The translations under genes were made by a program, and so were the position numbers. The notes below the pieces were generated by a model. The model made no database searches. It was given only the letters and a program-made list of their open reading frames with translations, and had not been told where the DNA came from. Shown piece by piece: positions 6,467-13,915 of a stretch of 17,579 nt of DNA; position 1 is the stretch's first letter; each line of letters begins with the position of its first letter. This DNA is from JALHNF01 sp039809305 (GTDB taxonomy: Bacteria; Patescibacteriota; Minisyncoccia; Phycocordibacterales; UBA5272), in the NCBI GenBank assembly GCA_039809305.1, contig JBDHUT010000008.1, positions 1-17,579 of the forward strand, given 5' to 3'.

Positions 6467-7583
6467 GTTTCCGTGGCAATAAGGGGTTTATTTTTGTCAC
6501 TATTTCATAGTTTATAGTTCCGGACCATTCTGCCCACTCCTCTGCCGTCACCGAAGATTTTTCTTGTGCTCCTATAATTACAACTTCGTCCCCTATTTTG
6601 ACTTGGAGACCTGTGATATCAAGTACACACATATTCATCATTACCTTGCCTCGGAGGGGTATTTTTTGCCCTTGTAGGAGCATCCAGGCTTTGTTCGTGG
6701 CGCTTCGTGGGATACCGTCATAGTATCCTACCGGTACCACTGCAACTTTTGTTGGTTTACTTGTAATAAATGATACATCGTAGCCTATGCCATGATTTTT
6801 GGGTAAGTCTTTTATATCAACAACTTTTGTTTTCCAAGATAAGACTGGTTTGAGTGCTATTTTTTTTGCAATAGCTTGAGTTTCATCACTCGGCCAGAGA
6901 CCATAAAGCCCAAGACCAATGCGACACATATCGAGTTGAAATTGTGTTCCAAGAAAACTCCCTGCTGTACCAGATGCGTGTGCAATTGGTTTGATTCCTA
7001 GATTTTGAAATGCAGATTCCCATTCAAGGAGTTTTCTGATTTGAGTCCGTGTGAGTAAGTCAAACTGTCTACTTTCTGCCCCTGAAAAATGGGTATAAAG
7101 ACCCTCGATAATAATATTTTCTTTGTTATGAATAAGAGCAAGTGTGCGAGATAGTTCCTGATGTGGGATACCGTCTCTTCCGAGACCTGTTTCAATACAA
7201 AGATGAATTTTGAGGGGTTTAGAGAGTTTCTTTTTAACTATTTGACTCAGAACTTCATTTGAACTTACTGATAGAGAAAGATTATGCTTGAGAGCAATGG
7301 CTACAAACTCTTTTTGTGCAGGACACATTACTAGAATGGGGGTTTTTTTGTCTGATTGTCGGATAATGAATGTGTCTTGTATATCAAAGACTCCGTAAAA
7401 ATCAGGACAGGTTTTTTTTAGTATTGAAACAATTGTTTTTAGATCGTGGCCGTATGCATTACCTTTTACCACACAGAGTGTTTTTGTTTTTGGTGAAAGG
7501 TTCTGTTTTAATTGCTTGAAATTGTAGAGTAAAGCAGATTTAGAAATTTCAAGCCAGGATGTTGGAGGTATTTTCATTTTCAT
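6456..7583 (-). CDS. alr: Alanine racemase
   Basis: PLP-dependent racemase that turns L-alanine into D-alanine for peptidoglycan precursors. Numbering is from the ATG at 7583 (375 residues). The PLP lysine is Lys40 in VVKGNAYGHD, where most family members have VKANAYGHG. THFSGAE (164-170), RIGLGLYG (221-228), the GIGYD segment with the probable catalytic base Tyr268, VGYYDG (286-290) and RGKVMMNMCVLDI (311-323) follow in family order. Length is normal for a single-domain Alr. The start is ambiguous: the reading frame begins ATG AAA ATG, and a perfect TATAAT abuts the first ATG. If that is the promoter, transcription would begin near the second ATG (7577), two codons later. The gene sits between the two small cassette genes and supports the same wall pathway as mraY, murG and ftsW upstream. 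Confidence 0.95.
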   Translation of the reverse strand: MKMKIPPTSWLEISKSALLYNFKQLKQNLSPKTKTLCVVKGNAYGHDLKTIVSILKKTCPDFYGVFDIQDTFIIRQSDKKTPILVMCPAQKEFVAIALKHNLSLSVSSNEVLSQIVKKKLSKPLKIHLCIETGLGRDGIPHQELSRTLALIHNKENIIIEGLYTHFSGAESRQFDLLTRTQIRKLLEWESAFQNLGIKPIAHASGTAGSFLGTQFQLDMCRIGLGLYGLWPSDETQAIAKKIALKPVLSWKTKVVDIKDLPKNHGIGYDVSFITSKPTKVAVVPVGYYDGIPRSATNKAWMLLQGQKIPLRGKVMMNMCVLDITGLQVKIGDEVVIIGAQEKSSVTAEEWAEWSGTINYEIVTKINPLLPRKLVK

Positions 7584-7589
7584 ATTATA
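7584..7589 (-). promoter_or_regulatory. -10 element of alr
   Basis: A perfect TATAAT lies directly before the first alr ATG and exactly 6 bases before the second in-frame ATG (7577). No -35 is evident at 17 bases. The geometry predicts a leaderless mRNA starting at the second ATG. Confidence 0.5.
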
Positions 7590-7598
7590 TACAAATCA

Positions 7599-7627
7599 GA
7601 CCCCGTTCGCTCCATGCGTTCGGGGTC
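7599..7627 (-). terminator. Hairpin after the 136-residue small gene, probable terminator
   Basis: A 7-bp stem (GACCCCG, 7599-7605, with CGGGGTC, 7621-7627), a symmetric two-by-two internal loop, a 3-bp CGC/GCG stem and a 5-base loop. It lies about 30 bases past the stop at 7659 and just before the alr -10 element. The downstream T tract on the minus strand (TGATTTGT) is weak, so it may be a poor intrinsic terminator or another RNA or DNA element. Confidence 0.55.
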
Positions 7628-7658
7628 AGGGTTGGTGAAGTGCATACAACTTCCCTGT

Positions 7659-8069
7659 CTAGACTACTCGTGGTAGGTTCAACTCTTGTTGTTCGGCGTC
7701 TACGTTTCCGTAATAGCCGTCGATCCAACTGCGTTTGACTTGACGTCCTTGCTGGACAACTTGGAACGGGTTCAGTTCTTTTTGTTGGTTTTTGCTATCC
7801 GTTTCCAAGAACACAAAAAACGCAACAGCATGAGCACAGCATCGCGCGTAGTTGTGTTTCGAAACACGGTGTTTCGGACGCCCAACTATTCGTACAGCAT
7901 TTTTTCCTGCTCGTACGAAAGTAAACGTGGGATTCTGTGCTCCAATTGGCACATCTCGGCTGCATTCGACGACTACTCGAATTTCCCCGGCTCTCTTGAA
8001 GGTTTTCAATATTCTTAGACCTTCATCGAAACGGAAGAAATCTTCTTTCGTCACGGGTTTGATGCTCAT
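7659..8069 (-). CDS. Small protein of unknown function, second autonomous cassette
   Basis: This 136-residue soluble protein is not recognised. It is Arg/Lys- and Val-rich with likely beta strands (GEIRVVVEC, PTFTFVRAG, NAVRIVGRP), then a HNYARCCAHAVAFFVFLE stretch, with three cysteines and no membrane helix or signal peptide. The ATG at 8069 was chosen because AGGAG lies 6 bases upstream; the frame is open 7 codons further, but that start would lie upstream of this ribosome site. A perfect TTGACA -35 box, the ribosome site and a hairpin after the stop make it look like an independent transcription unit. Base composition appears higher in GC than in alr and the Nudix gene. Expression may be controlled through a dyad in its promoter. 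Confidence 0.72.
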   Translation of the reverse strand: MSIKPVTKEDFFRFDEGLRILKTFKRAGEIRVVVECSRDVPIGAQNPTFTFVRAGKNAVRIVGRPKHRVSKHNYARCCAHAVAFFVFLETDSKNQQKELNPFQVVQQGRQVKRSWIDGYYGNVDAEQQELNLPRVV

Positions 8070-8075
8070 AGGACT

Positions 8076-8080
8076 CTCCT
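8076..8080 (-). promoter_or_regulatory. Strong Shine-Dalgarno site (AGGAG)
   Basis: AGGAG lies 6 bases before the ATG at 8069 and decides that start over the longer open frame. With the site at 6403-6407 it is one of only two good Shine-Dalgarno sequences seen in the window. Confidence 0.8.
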
Positions 8081-8101
8081 TTGATGGCACAAAGCCACTT
8101 A

Positions 8102-8131
8102 ATTAGTAACAATACAAAAACTTTTTGTCAA
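8102..8131 (-). promoter_or_regulatory. Promoter of the 136-residue small gene
   Basis: The -35 is a perfect TTGACA (8126-8131) overlapping the end of the Nudix gene. The best -10 is ACTAAT (8102-8107, 4 of 6) with an 18-base spacer. The leader would be about 25-30 bases and holds the AGGAG site. The weak -10 lowers confidence. Confidence 0.55.
8114..8128. promoter_or_regulatory. Perfect 7-bp dyad between -35 and -10, possible operator
   Basis: ACAAAAA-C-TTTTTGT is perfectly symmetric around position 8121. It fills the spacer and touches the -35 box of the small-gene promoter. A one-base centre makes it a poor RNA hairpin but a plausible protein-binding palindrome. It also follows the Nudix stop, so a weak termination role is an alternative. 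Confidence 0.35.
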
Positions 8132-8625
8132 TCATCTAATCCCCATATTCCTGATACGGGCTCATTGTGTGCCAGGAAGTCTCTCAAGGCTTGTTTAGTG
8201 TTTTTACGTAGATCTGGTAGATTCGTAAACGGGAACCATTCGGCAGAATCGAGCTCCCACTGCATTTTGAAATCTCTTGTATTTGTATGTGCAACAAAAA
8301 CCTCAACATGTTTGTTAGTGTCATTGTATTTATATTTTCCTAGTTGGTATAAAACAGAAATATTAATACCTAGTTCTTCTTTAATTTCTCGTATGACGGC
8401 ATCTTTACCTTCCTCCCCTTTTTCTATACCACCACCAGGTAAATGAAATTGTTTATATGTAATGTTTTTTACTAAAAGGATATGGGTCTTCTCATGATTT
8501 AAAATAATTGCACGGGCTCGAGATTTTTTGTGTTTGCTTATTTTCCAAAACAAACGAATGATATAAAAACCGCCAAACTTGGCAATTATACGCCTTATCT
8601 TTTCTATAAATGTCCAGTTATGCAC
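8128..8625 (-). CDS. Nudix hydrolase
   Basis: This 165-residue protein carries a complete Nudix box (residues 65-87): G65, E71, then R79-E80, E83-E84, G86 and I87, matching GX5EX7REUXEEXGU. The glutamates bind the divalent metal that drives hydrolysis of a nucleoside diphosphate linked to another group. The substrate cannot be read from sequence; house-cleaning of oxidised or excess nucleotides is one possibility. A hydrophobic and basic N-terminal stretch (FGGFYIIRLFWKISKHKKSR) precedes the fold. The start codon is GTG at 8625, six bases after the gltX stop. A perfect TATAAT overlapping that stop lies 5 bases before the GTG. The gene is last in the long aspS-to-Nudix run. Confidence 0.9.
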   Translation of the reverse strand: MHNWTFIEKIRRIIAKFGGFYIIRLFWKISKHKKSRARAIILNHEKTHILLVKNITYKQFHLPGGGIEKGEEGKDAVIREIKEELGINISVLYQLGKYKYNDTNKHVEVFVAHTNTRDFKMQWELDSAEWFPFTNLPDLRKNTKQALRDFLAHNEPVSGIWGLDD

Positions 8626-8630
8626 AAAAG

Positions 8631-8636
8631 ATTATA
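8631..8636 (-). promoter_or_regulatory. -10-like element before the Nudix gene
   Basis: TATAAT overlaps the gltX TAA stop and lies 5 bases before the GTG start. It has the same placement as the elements before trpS, aspS, alr and the MBL gene, so the Nudix gene may have its own leaderless promoter. The adjacent stop codon contributes part of the hexamer, so chance is a real alternative. Confidence 0.35.
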
Positions 8637-10062
8637 TTCGCAAGAGTGTCTCTTTTTTTCCTAGTACAAAAGCAAGTGTGAATGGATCAGGCGACTTTTC
8701 TTTTCCTGAAAGAGAGTAGCGGAGTGGCCATAAAACGTTTCCTCGGCCCACTTTTTCTGCATATTCCCAAACACCGTGTTTAATGTTTTCGATCTCCCAG
8801 AGATCTTCAGGGATAGAAGAAAGTATTATCTTCACTTCCTGTAGATATTTTTGTGTATTTTCTAAAGTATCTTGTTTCCAAACAATTTTCTTCATATCAA
8901 ATGATGGCTTTTCGATAATGTATGAGTACTCACCTGCTTTAAAATCGCGATAAAAATCAGAATATGTATTCATTCGATCATATGCGACAGGAAGTAATTT
9001 TTTTAGCCTGTGTATAGTCTCTTGATCTAAAAGTTCTGTTTCAAAGTAAGAAAGCATTTGCTTATACGTCTCTTCCAGTGGAAGTAATTTGATATGTTCT
9101 TTGTTCACCCAGTCTAACTTTTCTGGATTAAAACGTGCTCCTGATTTTTGAATACGATCGAGAGAAAATGTTTCAACTAACTCTTGCCGACTATAGACTT
9201 CTTTTTCTCCTCCAGGGTTCCAGCCAATAAATGCAAGAAAATTTACCATCGCGTCAGGAACATAACCTTCTTTTTTGTACTCAAGAACATCTTTTGCGCC
9301 ATCACGTTTACTTAGTTTTTTTGTACCACTTTCTCCTAAAATAGGTGGAAGTGTTGCGAAAATTGGCGGAGTTACTTCAAATGCTTCATATAATGATAAG
9401 AATTTTGGTGTTGACGCAATAAATTCTTCACCACGCATTACATGTGAGACACCCATTTCTATATCGTCGACAATGTGACAGAAATTATATGTTGGAAAGC
9501 CGTCAGCTTTAATAAGTACAAAGTCGTCAAGTGCTTCCATTCCTGCAGATAATGTTCCTCGAACTTCATCGTGCCATTCATATCGTTTAAGTTCAGGAAC
9601 TTTAAAACGAAGTGGTTTTGTACCATCCCACACTTCAAATGTTTCTGGACGGTGGTTTCTAAAAAGAAAAGGCTGTTTGTTTTCTTCTGCCTTTTTTCTA
9701 AATTCTTCAACCTGTTCTTCTGTATACGGATCTGGATATGCAAGTCCTTTGTCAATAAGTTTTTGAGCGTATTTTTTATAAATATCTAATCGTTCTGATT
9801 GAATGCAACTTCCCCAAGTGCCTGGTTTATCCGGTCCAAAATCCCATACAAGTCCAAGCCACGAAAGAGACTCCATTATCTGCTCTTTTGATCCAGGCAT
9901 TTCTCGGACTTTATCAGTATCCTCTATTCGGAGTATAAAGGTACCATTATTTTTACGTGCCCAAAGCCAGGCAAAGAGTCCTGTACGAAGCCCGCCAACA
10001 TGCATTAACCCTGTCGGACTTGGAGCAAAACGAGTAACGACTTTTTTGGGAGTTTCTGACAT
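8632..10062 (-). CDS. gltX: Glutamyl-tRNA synthetase
   Basis: Class I aminoacyl-tRNA synthetase (476 residues, normal length) that attaches glutamate to its tRNA. The HIGH signature is HVGG (21-24) within RFAPSPTGLMHVGG. The KMSKS equivalent is KLSKR (249-253) in KKLSKRDGAKDVL, typical of GluRS. The segments RIEDTD (45-50) and NFCHIVDDIEMGVSHVMRGE (193-212) are characteristic catalytic-domain parts, and LDWVNKEHIK starts the anticodon-binding half. Whether it is discriminating or also charges tRNA-Gln, needing GatCAB, cannot be decided here. It starts 20 bases after murG and is followed by the Nudix gene 6 bases later. No Shine-Dalgarno sequence is evident. Confidence 0.96.
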   Translation of the reverse strand: MSETPKKVVTRFAPSPTGLMHVGGLRTGLFAWLWARKNNGTFILRIEDTDKVREMPGSKEQIMESLSWLGLVWDFGPDKPGTWGSCIQSERLDIYKKYAQKLIDKGLAYPDPYTEEQVEEFRKKAEENKQPFLFRNHRPETFEVWDGTKPLRFKVPELKRYEWHDEVRGTLSAGMEALDDFVLIKADGFPTYNFCHIVDDIEMGVSHVMRGEEFIASTPKFLSLYEAFEVTPPIFATLPPILGESGTKKLSKRDGAKDVLEYKKEGYVPDAMVNFLAFIGWNPGGEKEVYSRQELVETFSLDRIQKSGARFNPEKLDWVNKEHIKLLPLEETYKQMLSYFETELLDQETIHRLKKLLPVAYDRMNTYSDFYRDFKAGEYSYIIEKPSFDMKKIVWKQDTLENTQKYLQEVKIILSSIPEDLWEIENIKHGVWEYAEKVGRGNVLWPLRYSLSGKEKSPDPFTLAFVLGKKETLLRI

Positions 10063-10082
10063 ATAGATATATTTTAGTAATA

Positions 10083-11210
10083 CTATTTTTCGTGTTCTTC
10101 TGCAATACGAACTATTTCTTCTGCAATTGTGCGGGCTGCGTTTGGTTTAAAGTAAGCTTTAGCTTTTTCACTCATACGAGCCCTTGTTTCAGGAAGTGAT
10201 TGTAAACGTTCAATTTCACTTAAGAATACATGAGGAGTGAGATTAGCCTCTTCAATAACAACGCACGCTCCAGCACGAGCATAATTAAAAGCGTTTTTTC
10301 GTTGATGGTCACCGTTAGAGTCAGTTATAGGAACAATAATTGAAGGAAGGTTCCAAGAAGCAATTTCAAAAATAGTACTACCTGCTCGCGAGATAACAAT
10401 TGAAGCAACTCCGGCTGACATACGCGTAGCAAGATCGTCTAGAAATCCATAAGGTTTATATCTAAATGCAAATTCGTTTTGTTTTAAAATAAGAGAAGTG
10501 CGACGTTTTGCCTCTTCAATATTTTTTGTTCCTGTTTGATGAATAATTTGAAATTTCTGTACAAGTTCAGGTAAAACAGAAAATACGACTTCATTTATAT
10601 TTTCTGAACCTTGTGAACCGCCAAGGATGAGGATAGTTGGAACATTAGGTTTTAAATCAAGATATTCGTGGGCACCCTCATGAAGTGGGTGTAAGATTTC
10701 TGTCCGGACAGGTTGGCCTGTGTAGGCAACTTTTTCTTTTTTAAAATAAGTACCTGCCTCCTCAAATGATACAGCAATTCTGTATGCAAACTTTCCTGCC
10801 CACATATTTGCTCTTCCTGGAACAGAGTCTGACTCATGAATAAAAACAGGTATACCTAAAATACGCGCAGCCAGAAGTGTTGGAAAAGCATCTCCTCCAC
10901 CTTTACTGAAGACAACGTCTGGAAATATTGAATAAAGTTTAAAAAGCGCTTTTACAAAACCTATTCCTGATCGAAAAATATCAAAAAAGTTTAAGATAGA
11001 AGCATAACGACGCATCTTACCAGAACCAATTCGAACATACTTTATGTGATTATCATAAAGGAGATTTTCTTTATAAGGCTCATTAGAAAAGTAATAGAGG
11101 CTTGGCTCAAGAAGTTTGCGTTCTTCTGATACTTCAAAAACCTTCTGCGCTACGGCAATAATCGGAAAAAAGTGCCCCCCAGTAATTCCTCCTGTAAAAA
11201 CTATTTTCAT
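10083..11210 (-). CDS. murG: MurG, UDP-GlcNAc transferase making lipid II
   Basis: Peripheral membrane GT-B glycosyltransferase that adds GlcNAc to lipid I to give lipid II. The 375 residues carry the family landmarks: N-terminal glycine loop GGITGGHFFP (7-16), HESDSVPGRAN (125-135) matching the usual HEQNAVPGLAN, the second glycine loop GGSQGSENIN (197-206), SRAGSTIFEIA (274-284) and DHQRKNA (301-307). The last two shape the UDP-GlcNAc site. The gene overlaps ftsW by four bases (ATGA), implying translational coupling, and completes the mraY-ftsW-murG wall cluster. murC-F and ftsQ/A/Z, often nearby in other bacteria, are absent from the window. Confidence 0.95.
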   Translation of the reverse strand: MKIVFTGGITGGHFFPIIAVAQKVFEVSEERKLLEPSLYYFSNEPYKENLLYDNHIKYVRIGSGKMRRYASILNFFDIFRSGIGFVKALFKLYSIFPDVVFSKGGGDAFPTLLAARILGIPVFIHESDSVPGRANMWAGKFAYRIAVSFEEAGTYFKKEKVAYTGQPVRTEILHPLHEGAHEYLDLKPNVPTILILGGSQGSENINEVVFSVLPELVQKFQIIHQTGTKNIEEAKRRTSLILKQNEFAFRYKPYGFLDDLATRMSAGVASIVISRAGSTIFEIASWNLPSIIVPITDSNGDHQRKNAFNYARAGACVVIEEANLTPHVFLSEIERLQSLPETRARMSEKAKAYFKPNAARTIAEEIVRIAEEHEK

Positions 11211-12322
11211 ATCGTGCGTATGTTTTTTGAGATAGCAAGGACAATTCCTATTTGAATAAGGGTTAAGAAAAGCGCTGTACCACCGTGACTAACTAAAGGT
11301 AATGGTAGTCCAGAAAGAGGGATTATGCCAATCATTGAGCCAATATTCAAAAAAGCCTGTACAAGAATTAGTATACCAATTCCAATAGCTAAGAGTCCAC
11401 CAAAAATGTTTTCAGATCGTCTCGCTATGTAAATAATTCTAAGAAAAAAAAGTAGATATAGAAGTAAAAGTATGCTCGATCCGATAAGGCCTGTTTCTTC
11501 GGCGATAACGGCAAAAATTGAGTCTCCTGCTGGTTCTGGAAGGAATCCGAATTTTTGCACACTTTGACCTATTCCTTGTCCTACAATACCCCCTGATCCA
11601 ACCGCAAGAATAGATTGGTATGCTTGGTATCCGGATCCATATACATCGGTAGTGCTACCATTTACAAAAGTTAACAGTCGAGATAAAAGATATGGACGCA
11701 TTGCTACAAGTCCGGCAAGAAGCGCTACACCAACCCCTCCAAGGAGAAAGATATTTTTCCATGGAGCACCAGCTGCAATATATACCGACACACATGCAAT
11801 TGCGAGCACTAGAAATGTATCTGTATCTGGTTGTAAAAGTAATGCAAATGCAGAAAGTCCTAAGATGACGCAAAGTGGGATCAACCCGTATCGTGCGTAT
11901 TGGATTTTGTGTTTAAAAATAGAAAACCATCCTGCACAATAAATAACTGCAGCAATTTTTAATAGCTCCCCTGTCTGAAATGTTGTAACCCCTAAGTTTA
12001 TCCAACGTCTTGCACCACCGTGCTCAAATCCAAGCCCTGGAACAAAAACTAAAAAACATATAAAGAGTGCACCACTGAAAATGTATAACGCGTATCGTTT
12101 TAAGATTTCGTAAGGTAAAAATTTTGCCACCACAAAAAGTCCTAAAATACCAACAATCAGAAATATACTTTGATTAACAAGAATACTGTAAAACTTAACA
12201 CTGTTTGTAGCAAAAATTCCCAAGGATGCTGATACAAAAAAAGAAAACCCTATACATGATATAAGAAGCGTTAACGTAAGTAGTATTTTATCAAACGTAT
12301 GAGTTTCGCCAACTTTCTTCAT
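11207..12322 (-). CDS. ftsW: SEDS-family peptidoglycan glycosyltransferase (FtsW/RodA type)
   Basis: Polytopic membrane protein (371 residues, about ten hydrophobic helices) of the SEDS family, which polymerises lipid II into glycan strands with a partner transpeptidase. Landmarks are GGARRWINLG (102-111), FQTGELLKIA (115-124), QPDTDT (164-169), FLPEPAGDSIFAVIAEETG (260-278) with the probable essential Asp267, and PLPLVSHGGTAL near the C-terminus (usually PLPFISYGGSS). Its place between mraY and murG favours FtsW over RodA, but sequence alone does not settle this. No cognate penicillin-binding protein is in the window. It starts 3 bases after mraY ends and overlaps murG by 4 bases. Confidence 0.92.
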   Translation of the reverse strand: MKKVGETHTFDKILLTLTLLISCIGFSFFVSASLGIFATNSVKFYSILVNQSIFLIVGILGLFVVAKFLPYEILKRYALYIFSGALFICFLVFVPGLGFEHGGARRWINLGVTTFQTGELLKIAAVIYCAGWFSIFKHKIQYARYGLIPLCVILGLSAFALLLQPDTDTFLVLAIACVSVYIAAGAPWKNIFLLGGVGVALLAGLVAMRPYLLSRLLTFVNGSTTDVYGSGYQAYQSILAVGSGGIVGQGIGQSVQKFGFLPEPAGDSIFAVIAEETGLIGSSILLLLYLLFFLRIIYIARRSENIFGGLLAIGIGILILVQAFLNIGSMIGIIPLSGLPLPLVSHGGTALFLTLIQIGIVLAISKNIRTI

Positions 12323-12325
12323 GCT

Positions 12326-13378
12326 TTAACCTAAAATATGAATTATGACACCAAGTGTTGCTGAAAAGACTCCAATAATCCAAAAACGCATAGTCACTTT
12401 ATATGATGGCCAACCAACAGCTTCAAAATGATGATGAATCGGTGCAATAATAAAAAGTTTTCGCTTGAATATCTTCTTCCATGTAAGCTGTAATGTGCTT
12501 GATCCGGCCGCAAGTACGAGTGGAAACGCAATAATTGGAAGTACGGCAAGGGCGTTTGTTAAGACGGCGATAACACATAATGTTGTAGTTAGCGCCATCA
12601 TTCCTGTTTCACTCATGTAAAAACGTGCTGGGGGGATGTTAAACCATAAAAATGCAAGAATACCACCAACAATTGCCATACAAAGTGCCGCTATATCAAA
12701 TTGGGCTTGATATCCTGCGATTGCAGCAAATCCAACAAAAGCGCTCGTAAGAACACCACCAGAAAGTCCGTCAATACCATCAATAACCCCACCAGAAAAA
12801 ATCCCAAGCATAAAAATAACTATGATTGGAATAATAAAAATTCCAACATCAAGCATTCCAATAAATGGAATATAGAATCCAGTCAGATCAATTTTTGCAT
12901 ATAGCCAATATCCAACACATAAAGCAATAAGCGCTATTGCTCCGAGTCTAATTTTTAAGGAAAGCCCTCCTCCAGTTGCTTTCCCAAAAACTTTTACTAC
13001 AGAAAGGTCGTCCACAAGTCCAATGAATGCCGCAATAATCATAACAGTGAGAGGAATCCATGTTTGTTCTCGACTAAAAAAGCGAAGTTCTTCCGTAGTT
13101 TGATTTGGAAATAATATATATACTAAGGCAAGAATTGAAATAGCGATGAGAACACTACTCCAAACAATGATACCGCCCATTCGAGGAGTTTTTTTTGCTT
13201 CGTCGTTATGGAGTTTGTTGGTAAGTTCCGCAACTTGTCCATCTGTTGTTAACTTGACACTACTTTTTTTCCAGAGTTTGTACTTATAAAGGTAATGCGT
13301 AAGAATTGGTGCAATTACGATCCCTACTACAAAAGTAAGGATACTAGGAATAAAAAGTTTTAAAAGTTCACTTGTCAT
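12326..13378 (-). CDS. mraY: MraY, phospho-MurNAc-pentapeptide transferase (divergent motifs)
   Basis: Integral membrane enzyme (350 residues) that transfers phospho-MurNAc-pentapeptide to undecaprenyl phosphate, giving lipid I. Conserved parts are KTPRMGG (63-69), the catalytic aspartate pair in GLVDD (120-124), DGIDGL (200-205), the PIHHHFE loop (313-319) and the terminal RFW. Several core positions differ from the classical enzyme. The usual FMGDTGSL is YMSETGMM (254-261), so the metal-binding aspartate is Glu257. The asparagine of NLTDGLDGL is replaced by Gly197. The lysine after the Asp pair is shifted (DDLSVVK). The neighbours ftsW and murG act next in the pathway, which supports MraY over other members of this transferase family. 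It lies 3 bases after scpB, with no Shine-Dalgarno sequence. Confidence 0.92.
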   Translation of the reverse strand: MTSELLKLFIPSILTFVVGIVIAPILTHYLYKYKLWKKSSVKLTTDGQVAELTNKLHNDEAKKTPRMGGIIVWSSVLIAISILALVYILFPNQTTEELRFFSREQTWIPLTVMIIAAFIGLVDDLSVVKVFGKATGGGLSLKIRLGAIALIALCVGYWLYAKIDLTGFYIPFIGMLDVGIFIIPIIVIFMLGIFSGGVIDGIDGLSGGVLTSAFVGFAAIAGYQAQFDIAALCMAIVGGILAFLWFNIPPARFYMSETGMMALTTTLCVIAVLTNALAVLPIIAFPLVLAAGSSTLQLTWKKIFKRKLFIIAPIHHHFEAVGWPSYKVTMRFWIIGVFSATLGVIIHILG

Positions 13379-13381
13379 ATA

Positions 13382-13915
13382 TTAATCTTTTTTAGAAACC
13401 TGAAGTATTGCTTCAAGTTTATTTCTGATATCTTGGTATCCTTCAATGGATTCAGGTGTATTTACTCCTAATGACATTAAAAAATCTGTCGTTACCACAT
13501 ACTGTGATCGTGACCCCGCTTCCTTTTTTTCGATTAGTCCACGAGCGACAAGATTGCGAACACTTACTGTTGAGTTTACGCCACGAATATAATCGATATA
13601 ACCTTTTGAAATTGGTCCTGCATATAAAACTATGGATAGTACTTCTTGGGCTGCTTTAGAAAGTTCTCCTTCGAGTTCTTCTTTTTGGATAGATGTAAGT
13701 ATTGTGGAAATATCTGGATGTGTCGCAAGTGCTACTTTCTCATTTTGTACCACGAGTACAACACCTCGTTCTACAAGCTCTTCTTTAAGAATTGTGAGGG
13801 CTTCACGTACCTCTTCTTCGCTTTTTTTTGTATACGTTGCAAGTGTGGTAATAGAAATAGTGTCTCCAAAATAAAAAAGTAATCCTTCGATAATTTGTGC
13901 TAAAGAAAGTCTCAT
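13382..13915 (-). CDS. scpB: Condensin accessory protein ScpB
   Basis: Winged-helix subunit of the SMC-ScpA-ScpB complex that compacts and helps segregate the chromosome. The 177 residues contain the hallmark LSKAAQEVLSIVLY (85-98), PISKGYIDYIRGVN (101-114), NLVARGLIEKK (121-131) and the YVVTTDFLMSLG stretch, which form the second winged helix. It begins inside scpA with a four-base ATGA overlap, the usual arrangement for this pair. No smc gene is in the window. The C-terminus is short and basic (QVSKKD). Confidence 0.93.
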   Translation of the reverse strand: MRLSLAQIIEGLLFYFGDTISITTLATYTKKSEEEVREALTILKEELVERGVVLVVQNEKVALATHPDISTILTSIQKEELEGELSKAAQEVLSIVLYAGPISKGYIDYIRGVNSTVSVRNLVARGLIEKKEAGSRSQYVVTTDFLMSLGVNTPESIEGYQDIRNKLEAILQVSKKD

